DNA from: DASWVC01 sp036401335
GTDB taxonomy: Bacteria > Verrucomicrobiota > Verrucomicrobiia > Chthoniobacterales > JAFAMB01
NCBI GenBank assembly: GCA_036401335.1
Contig: DASWVC010000289.1
Span: 1-19,958, forward strand
Reading direction: 5' to 3'
DNA: 19,958 nt
Made by a program: the position numbers and the translations under genes. The notes below the pieces were generated by a model. The model had not been told where the DNA came from and did not search any database. It saw nothing but the letters and a program-made list of their open reading frames with translations. Shown one piece after another: positions 15,852-19,958 of this stretch; the first letter of the stretch is position 1, and each line of letters begins with the position of its first letter.

Positions 15852-15854
15852 CCC
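15841..15854. other. 14-bp palindrome holding two convergent stop codons
   Basis: GGGTCACGTGACCC is a perfect palindrome. Its plus-strand TGA ends the HAD gene and its minus-strand TGA ends the cytidylate-kinase-like gene, so the two genes overlap by 8 bp. No T-runs flank it, so it is not an obvious terminator. Confidence 0.8.
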
Positions 15855-16572
15855 CAGCGCGTTCGCTCCGGTGCGGATCGTTCCGATGCTTTTGGGCCGC
15901 CTCAGCAATGATCTGAGCCGTCCTCGCCACGCCGAGGCGCCCGGTGTTCAACGTCAGATCATAGAGGGTGGCGTCATCGATCTCGGCATTGAAATAACGC
16001 CGCAGGTAACGGCGGCGCCCTTCATCCTTGTTTCTGACCAACTTGCTGGCTTCCGGCTCGTCGAGATGATAGTAGGAAGCCACGTGGGCGATTCGATCGG
16101 TTACCGGCGCAACCAGGCGCACGTGAAAGACGTGGTGCATCCGGGCCGCGATGACGCTGCTGCCGCGTCCGACAAGGATGGCGTTGCCCATAGCCGCAAG
16201 CCGAAGGATGGTGTCCGTCGTGTGCTGAACCAAGGTCCAGTGCGGGGGATGCAGCCCCAGTACTTCCTCCACCACGCTTTCGGCCGGCAGACGGGCGTCT
16301 TCCGTCATGAATCGTTCCAGCCTGAGCGGCAGGTTGTGGTCTGCCAAAACCTGCTCCGCCAGATTTGCGTCAAAGACGGCCCATGGTTTGGCGCCGGCCG
16401 CCTTTTCCGTTTGTTGCAGAAGGTCAGCCACCAACTGGGCCACGGTCACCGCCCCGGCGCCGGTTTCGCGGGAGATGGTGAGGGCCAGGCGCGGTGGGGT
16501 ATCACCAGGACGGGAGGCATCGGCCTGCGCGTGCAGGTAATGACGAAAGGCTTCGAGGAGGGGGGCTCGCAT
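15844..16572 (-). CDS. Cytidylate kinase-like family protein
   Basis: The 242-residue product resembles the cytidylate-kinase-like P-loop family. ISRETGAGAVTVAQLVADLL (33-52) stands where family members have ISR-x-x-GSGG; here the loop is GAGA, a loose match to a Walker A. The central AILVGRGSSVIAARMHHVFHVRLVAP and the later KDEGRRRYLRRYF and LYDLTLNTGRLGV blocks are typical. Members are presumed nucleotide or small-molecule kinases with unknown substrate; true Cmk function is doubtful. ATG 16572 is chosen; no clear ribosome-binding site is seen. A tandem 17-bp repeat lies directly upstream. The gene converges with the HAD gene. Confidence 0.82.
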   Translation of the reverse strand: MRAPLLEAFRHYLHAQADASRPGDTPPRLALTISRETGAGAVTVAQLVADLLQQTEKAAGAKPWAVFDANLAEQVLADHNLPLRLERFMTEDARLPAESVVEEVLGLHPPHWTLVQHTTDTILRLAAMGNAILVGRGSSVIAARMHHVFHVRLVAPVTDRIAHVASYYHLDEPEASKLVRNKDEGRRRYLRRYFNAEIDDATLYDLTLNTGRLGVARTAQIIAEAAQKHRNDPHRSERAGVT

Positions 16573-16587
16573 AATGGTTCGGGGCGA

Positions 16588-16621
16588 GGTTGGGGGTCTT
16601 TGGTGGTTGAGGGTCTTTGGT
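16588..16621. repeat. Tandem 17-bp repeat upstream of the kinase-like gene
   Basis: GGTTGGGGGTCTTTGGT is followed directly by GGTTGAGGGTCTTTGGT, one mismatch in 17. The pair ends 16 bp from the ATG of the kinase-like gene, within its leader or promoter. It may be a doubled protein-binding site or a slippage duplication. Confidence 0.8.
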
Positions 16622-16746
16622 ACAACTACGAAAGGCACAAAATGCCGGAGCTGCAACCGCCTTGCGCACAGGGCTGCGTTCGGGGATTCAGCGGCTACCC
16701 GGCTTAGCTAGTTTTGGTGCCCGCCTGGAGGCCGTGAAGGCACGGC

Positions 16747-17016
16747 TCAATGGACGCCGGCCTGTTCGCCCGGGTGGAAGAACTCAATCAAAACCTTTTC
16801 TCCTGGTCGCGGCGAGAAGCCGGTCGCCATGACGGCTTTGAAGCGGTACAACGCGCCGCGTGCAGGCTGGTTGAGGGCAACGGCCACACGCCACTCGCCT
16901 GCCACCACGTTCAGCCGTTCGCAGCCGGCTTCCGGACAGACGGCATCAAATTCCACTTCCTGAACTCCGTCGAGGCGCCTTGAGGCGCTGAGGACAACTG
17001 CTTCACCAAGGTGCAT
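16747..17016 (-). CDS. Small hypothetical protein
   Basis: I do not recognise this 89-residue product. It has balanced composition and codon use like its neighbours, which supports a real gene. It shows two cysteines in CPEAGC (27-32), alternating hydrophobic stretches (NVVAGEWRVAVAL, KVLIEFFHP) suggesting a small beta-rich fold, and no signal peptide or membrane segment. GGAAA lies about 9 bp before the ATG. It diverges from the secreted-protein gene across an AT-rich 139-bp gap that could hold promoters for both. The opposite strand also has an open frame here, but with less natural composition. Confidence 0.6.
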   Translation of the reverse strand: MHLGEAVVLSASRRLDGVQEVEFDAVCPEAGCERLNVVAGEWRVAVALNQPARGALYRFKAVMATGFSPRPGEKVLIEFFHPGEQAGVH

Positions 17017-17081
17017 AAGATAAATTTCCGAAAAGTTCTTTCGGTCTACTATACAGGTAAACTTTCTAAAAATTCACGAGT

Positions 17082-17141
17082 TTTTTGGAATTTTTGGAAG
17101 TTTCGGATTATGCCAATGCACCCGGTTGCCGTTCCGGCAAC
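17082..17141. promoter_or_regulatory. AT-rich divergent intergenic region with tandem repeat and leader hairpin
   Basis: Two adjacent copies of TTTTTGGAA (17082-17090, 17091-17099) lie in a strongly AT-rich island. A perfect 7-bp hairpin GTTGCCG-TTC-CGGCAAC (17125-17141) follows just before the GGAG and ATG of the plus-strand gene, so its mRNA leader would fold there. Divergent promoters are likely, but no clean -35/-10 pair is certain. Confidence 0.4.
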
Positions 17142-17155
17142 GAACGTTCAGGAGA

Positions 17156-17602
17156 ATGCGTGTATTTTCGTGCTCGCGGTCATTGCGTTGCTTTGGGGTC
17201 ATTCTGATTGGTTGGAGCGTCTGGGGCGTTTCACCGGCGAACGCAGACCTCTTTTCACTGTTTGGAGGGGGGCGGAGCGCCACTTCATCCGGTGCCACGA
17301 GTGATCTTAGGCAGCGGCAGATCGCGTTTCTGAACCGGCTGCGCGCGGCTGATCCTCAGCACCAGACGATCGACCGTGCAATCTTCAACCCACAGAACGA
17401 ACTCGGGTTGATCCTGGCCCGCAGCGTTGACCTGGATAACATTCCTGCGCTGATGCGCTCGGTGCTCGCACAAATGGCGCGCGCGTTTCCCGGTCAGGAT
17501 GCAACCGTTCTGGCCTATGCTCCGTCGAATCCGCCGCGTAAGATCGGCACTGGCCACCTTAATGCGCGCACCCGCGACATGACTTACACTCCCGCGCAAT
17601 AA
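17156..17602 (+). CDS. Secreted hypothetical protein
   Basis: The 148-residue product starts with a convincing signal peptide: basic n-region (MRVFSCSRSLR), hydrophobic core CFGVILIGWSVWGV and cleavage near ANA, about residue 30. The mature part begins with a Gly/Ser-rich stretch (FSLFGGGRSATSSG), then a helical segment (LRQRQIAFLNRLRAADPQ) and a region with no motif I can name. ATG 17156 is chosen over TTG 17126 because the latter falls inside a leader hairpin and adds a basic stretch before the signal; GGAG lies unusually close to the ATG. The next gene follows after 43 bp, so an operon is likely. Function is unknown. Confidence 0.65.
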   Translation: MRVFSCSRSLRCFGVILIGWSVWGVSPANADLFSLFGGGRSATSSGATSDLRQRQIAFLNRLRAADPQHQTIDRAIFNPQNELGLILARSVDLDNIPALMRSVLAQMARAFPGQDATVLAYAPSNPPRKIGTGHLNARTRDMTYTPAQ

Positions 17603-17645
17603 CCCGAATAATAACAACAAGAGAAGCCTCTAAACCTTACCGATT

Positions 17646-18158
17646 ATGCCAGGAACTGTAGACGATTTCATGAACCGCTTCGGCGGTGGCGGGGCCGTTG
17701 ACGATCAAGAAGCCCAGCAATACCACGATAAATTTGTTTCGGACCATCCGGACAACAGCAGCTTTGACAGCCAGACCTACCATCAGAGTGCCACGGAATA
17801 CCTTGGGAAACTGCCGGATGACCAGTTTCAGCAGGCCGCGGGCAATGCCTTGAACCAAGCTCCACCGGACCAGCGCGCCGGGTTGCTCGGGGGTCTCCTC
17901 GGGGCACTGGGCGGGGGTGCGGCCGGGGGTGGCTTGGCTAACATTGCGAGCAAGATCGGATTGGGTTCCACGGATCCTAACCAGATGAGCCAGGATGACG
18001 CGACCCGGCTGATGAACTATGCCCGCCAGCAACAGCCGCAAGCACTCCAGCAAACCGTTGCGCAACAGCCGTGGTTGCTCAAGGCCATGGGCAGCCCAGT
18101 GGTAATGGGTGCGCTCGCAATGGCAGCAACGAAGTTGTTTAACAATCGCCGCAGTTAA
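17646..18158 (+). CDS. Hypothetical Gly/Gln-rich protein
   Basis: The 170-residue product has three parts: an acidic, Asp/Gln-rich N-terminus with DHPDNSSFDSQTYHQSA and EYLGKLPDDQFQQAAG; a glycine-rich helix-like core (GLLGGLLGALGGGAAGGG, about 79-96) of low complexity; and a C-terminus MSQDDATRLMNYARQQ...QPWLLKAMGSPVVMGALAMAA with a hydrophobic end. There is no signal peptide. I have an impression of similar proteins in environmental bacteria but cannot name a domain. It follows the secreted-protein gene by 43 bp on the same strand; AAGAGAAG lies 17 or more bp before the ATG, which is far for a ribosome-binding site. Confidence 0.75.
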   Translation: MPGTVDDFMNRFGGGGAVDDQEAQQYHDKFVSDHPDNSSFDSQTYHQSATEYLGKLPDDQFQQAAGNALNQAPPDQRAGLLGGLLGALGGGAAGGGLANIASKIGLGSTDPNQMSQDDATRLMNYARQQQPQALQQTVAQQPWLLKAMGSPVVMGALAMAATKLFNNRRS

Positions 18159-18174
18159 GGGCGAGGGTGGCCGT

Positions 18175-18468
18175 TTAGGGAGGGTGAGGGCTGCAGGTAT
18201 GCTCCGTTGGGAGCCGACTTGCCTCGCGGACCGCGGCGGGAACAGGGCCTTCCCGTGGAGGGACCGCGAGCGTGAAAGCAAGGAACGGGCAGCATTGACG
18301 CTCCAAGCCGACCCAATCTGCCAGTTCATGGAGCCGGCCGTAGGTAGACGCGAATTCAAATGCGTAACCCTGATCCGTTTCCGCGAGGCGGACATCCAGC
18401 GCCGGATCAGGCCAGAGGGGTGTTTGCCGACGGCTACGGTCCAAAAACAAGGCACCGCATGCTCGCAC
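18175..18468 (-). CDS. Possible small protein with CCPFL motif, 3' end degenerate
   Basis: The minus strand encodes YAFEFASTYGRLHELADWVGLERQCCPFLAFTLAVPPREGPV in segments that match the pattern of a common uncharacterised bacterial family (helix, then ERxCCPFLxFxL, then a Gly-Pro turn). Family members normally end with a strand such as WLRLTG and a short helix; here the frame instead runs into PAAVREASRLPTEHTCSPHPP, so the C-terminus looks lost or frameshifted. GTG 18468 is a guess at the start. The adjacent Cys pair hints at metal or redox binding, but function is unknown. It may be a decaying gene. Confidence 0.4.
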   Translation of the reverse strand: MRACGALFLDRSRRQTPLWPDPALDVRLAETDQGYAFEFASTYGRLHELADWVGLERQCCPFLAFTLAVPPREGPVPAAVREASRLPTEHTCSPHPP

Positions 18469-18640
18469 GGTGAACCGGTAGGGTGAACGAGCGCATGCCC
18501 AAACGGCATGTGTTCCCAAACCGGCTGCGCGTTGTTCCGCCGGATGAACGCGTTTGAATCCTTGCCTGAGCGCGATTCGGGCTGGGGCCATCGCTCACCG
18601 TTCGGTTGACCTGCACGCCCGCGCAACGCATGCTGCCGTC

Positions 18641-18841
18641 GTGAAAGAGAGCCGCCTGAGTCGGCCCGAACTCGCGTTCATCGTCGGCACCCGTGCGATG
18701 CTGGGCGCGGGCGTCGCGCTCCTGCTGGCGGACCGGCTGAGCGCCGAACAACGCAAGGCGGTCGGAGCGACCCTGGCGCTCATTGGGCTCGTCACCACCG
18801 TTCCTGCCGCTTGGGCCGTCTTCGGAAGGAGCGGGGAGTAA
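18641..18841 (+). CDS. Small membrane protein, hypothetical
   Basis: The 66-residue product has two hydrophobic segments, LAFIVGTRAMLGAGVALLLADRL (about 10-32, in part) and VGATLALIGLVTTVPAAWAVF, joined by a short polar loop (SAEQRK), so it probably sits in the inner membrane as a hairpin. GTG 18641 is preferred because an N-terminal extension from TTG 18554 is Arg/His-rich and unlike a membrane-protein start. I cannot assign a function. It points away from the CCPFL-motif gene. Confidence 0.6.
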   Translation: MKESRLSRPELAFIVGTRAMLGAGVALLLADRLSAEQRKAVGATLALIGLVTTVPAAWAVFGRSGE

Positions 18842-18946
18842 CGTGCTTGCGGTTTTCCGCCTCCGGCGACCCCGCAAAGGGGTTTACAGCTTTCAGCGGC
18901 TCCCCCCTTGTCCGCCGGGGATGCCGACGCTACGGGGTGAGGGGCC

Positions 18947-19237
18947 ATGGGCACGAATGACGACCTGCCGGTGAGGTACCCGGTGAAGGCGGAAGACGCC
19001 ACCCGGCTTTACGAGAAGCGCGTCCGGTTTGAAGGAGTGCCCGTCGAGGGCTCGTTGGTTTCTGGCGAAGGGACGCTCCTGGTTCACAGCGATGGCCGGG
19101 AAGGCTGGGCCGAAATCCACACCGACGAACACCTCGGCCCGGTTACCTTCGGCCATCACCTTGTGGCATTGAGTGAGGCGCCGTTCGCCCGGATTCAGGA
19201 AACGCCTGAAAGTCTGTTTTCGCGTTGCGGAGGCTGA
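18947..19237 (+). CDS. Small hypothetical protein
   Basis: This 96-residue product is soluble-looking, with balanced composition, alternating strand-like segments (RVRFEGVPVEGSLVSGEGTLLVHSDG) and no signal or membrane segment. GAGGGG lies just before the ATG as a possible ribosome-binding site. No family is recognised. It is 105 bp after the small membrane protein on the same strand; that gap has a short ACCCC/GGGGT hairpin (about 18870-18883) without a proper T-run. Confidence 0.55.
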   Translation: MGTNDDLPVRYPVKAEDATRLYEKRVRFEGVPVEGSLVSGEGTLLVHSDGREGWAEIHTDEHLGPVTFGHHLVALSEAPFARIQETPESLFSRCGG

Positions 19238-19509
19238 GCCGTCGGGTCAGCACCGGGGCGGGAAGGGCGGCTAGGGCGGGGGATTGGAGGGCCCGTATGA
19301 GAAACAGCACGACGCTGTGGCCAAAGGGGACGCTCGACCCAAGGGCCGACCACGGCGCTCAACCAGAAGTCACCCAAGCCCTCCGAATCTCTCAAGATTG
19401 TTTAGCGGTATCCTTCCATTCCCAGCGAGAGCTAGCGCGTTCCAAGATGGTGCGTAAGGCCCCGACGAAAATCTGCCCCCTTGTCGTAGTGTCGCATTGG
19501 GTCGCTTAC
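19238..19509. other. Gene-free stretch
   Basis: Short open frames here have Arg/Pro/Ser-rich, unnatural composition and no recognisable domain. I see no RNA gene or repeat. It lies between a plus-strand hypothetical gene and the minus-strand cheB-like pseudogene, whose terminator begins at 19510. Confidence 0.5.
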
Positions 19510-19537
19510 AAAAAAAGAGAATGGGATTGCCCATCCC
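19510..19537 (-). terminator. Rho-independent terminator downstream of the cheB-like pseudogene
   Basis: On the minus strand ATGGG pairs with CCCAT around a CAAT loop, extendable to eight pairs with two G-T wobbles, and a run of seven T follows within a few bases. It lies about 50 bp after the last stop of the pseudogene and points the same way, so the old transcription unit still ends here. Confidence 0.65.
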
Positions 19538-19584
19538 GGTCACGCGTTCGACTGCGGCGTTTCCCCCTGTTTGGACACGGGTAT

Positions 19585-19958
19585 TCAACCTTCCGTCCGA
19601 GCGGGTGAGCCGGTCAGGCGGATCAGCAAGGGCGCGATTTCCCTCAAAGGGACGCAGTGATCGACCGCGACGCGGGTGAGCGCACTTTGTGGCATGGAGG
19701 GGGCATGCGCATCGTCCGGATGCCGCACGATGGCCGTGCCGCCACGCGCCTTCACCGCCTGCAGGCCAGCCGGAGCGATCGAGGAGGCGATGGTCCGGCG
19801 GCGCGACGTGGATGTGCCCCGGCTTAATCGCTTCCTCCTCCCGGGCATTCGACGCGGGCAGGGGCCCGGCACGCTCCAAGATTTCCGGCAGAACGCCAAG
19901 GCTGTCGGCCCCGACGTGAAGGACGACGAAGAGCGACGCTTTGAGGTCGTGCGGCAAC
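19585..19958 (-). pseudogene. CheB-type protein-glutamate methylesterase, internally deleted and frameshifted, cut by right edge
   Basis: CheB removes methyl esters from chemoreceptors. From the right edge one frame reads SLFVVLHVGADSLGVLPEIL, ERAGPLPASNAREEEAIKPG and HIHVAPPDHRLL, the CheB block that follows the nucleophile region and includes the catalytic His (VVLH). Near 19785 it passes out of frame into the C-terminal CheB block: GLQAVKARGGTAIV, then PSMPQSALTRVAVDHCVPLREIAPLLIRL. Roughly 50 residues normally between these blocks, including the ENxHRPAVD region and the catalytic Asp motif (DDGTAG-like), are missing. The deletion plus frame change makes an active esterase very unlikely. 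The N-terminus with the catalytic Ser lies outside the window. Confidence 0.8.

Noticed and set aside
15871..16707. Long plus-strand open frame (278 codons) opposite the kinase-like gene
   Set aside because: The minus strand carries recognisable family motifs; the plus-strand product has none.
17637..18626. Minus-strand open frame of 329 codons across the Gly/Gln-rich gene
   Set aside because: Unnatural composition; the plus-strand gene and the CCPFL frame on the minus strand explain the region better.
19297..19608. Plus-strand open frame of about 100 codons near the right end
   Set aside because: Product is Arg/Ser/Pro-rich and it crosses the terminator and end of the cheB-like pseudogene.
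1..19958. CRISPR array, insertion sequence, phage genes or defence island
   Set aside because: No regularly spaced repeats, transposase, integrase or phage proteins are visible in any frame I examined.

Overview
The window is GC-rich bacterial chromosome, mostly core genes. The order nusA-infB-rbfA-nrnA-truB-ribF, an ammonium transporter with PII protein, and a fused double AsnC-type protein beside rlmH would fit a Verrucomicrobiota/PVC-type bacterium. That placement is an inference from gene content and protein style; there is no rRNA here and no search was possible.

Left part (1-5330). A secreted GH30-type glycoside hydrolase with a C-terminal ricin-type lectin module lies on the minus strand and runs off the left edge. 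An AT-rich island at its 5' end carries a perfect 10-bp inverted repeat that looks like an operator. Next come tRNA-Gly(GCC) with its own promoter, a zinc-ribbon Nudix hydrolase on the plus strand, a gene-free stretch bounded by imperfect inverted repeats, and a minus-strand pair: a siroheme-decarboxylase-like (AhbA/AhbB, NirDL-like) two-domain protein overlapping rlmH by 4 bp.

Nitrogen module (5274-7484). amtB and glnK form a minus-strand operon closed by a clear intrinsic terminator. Upstream of amtB are a good sigma-54 (-24/-12) candidate and an NtrC-like dyad, which suggests nitrogen-regulated transcription.

Middle (7511-15093). tRNA-Val(TAC) and a secreted peptidoglycan-binding protein face a long minus-strand operon for transcription and translation: nusA, infB, rbfA, nrnA, truB, ribF. 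The genes are tightly packed or overlapping; rimP is not in its usual place before nusA. Hairpins lie between infB and rbfA and at the 3' end of ribF.

Right part (15168-19958). A HAD-family hydrolase and a cytidylate-kinase-like gene converge and share a 14-bp palindrome that contains both stop codons. Beyond them the region becomes accessory: small unrecognised genes, a secreted protein and a glycine/glutamine-rich protein in a probable operon, a fragment of a family with a Cys-Cys-Pro-Phe-Leu motif, a small membrane protein, and a CheB-type methylesterase pseudogene that has lost its central part and is cut by the right edge.

No CRISPR array, insertion sequence, phage gene or obvious defence system was seen. 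The most interesting items are the fused AhbA/B-like protein, the predicted sigma-54/NtrC control of amtB-glnK, the GH30 operator and the internally deleted cheB.
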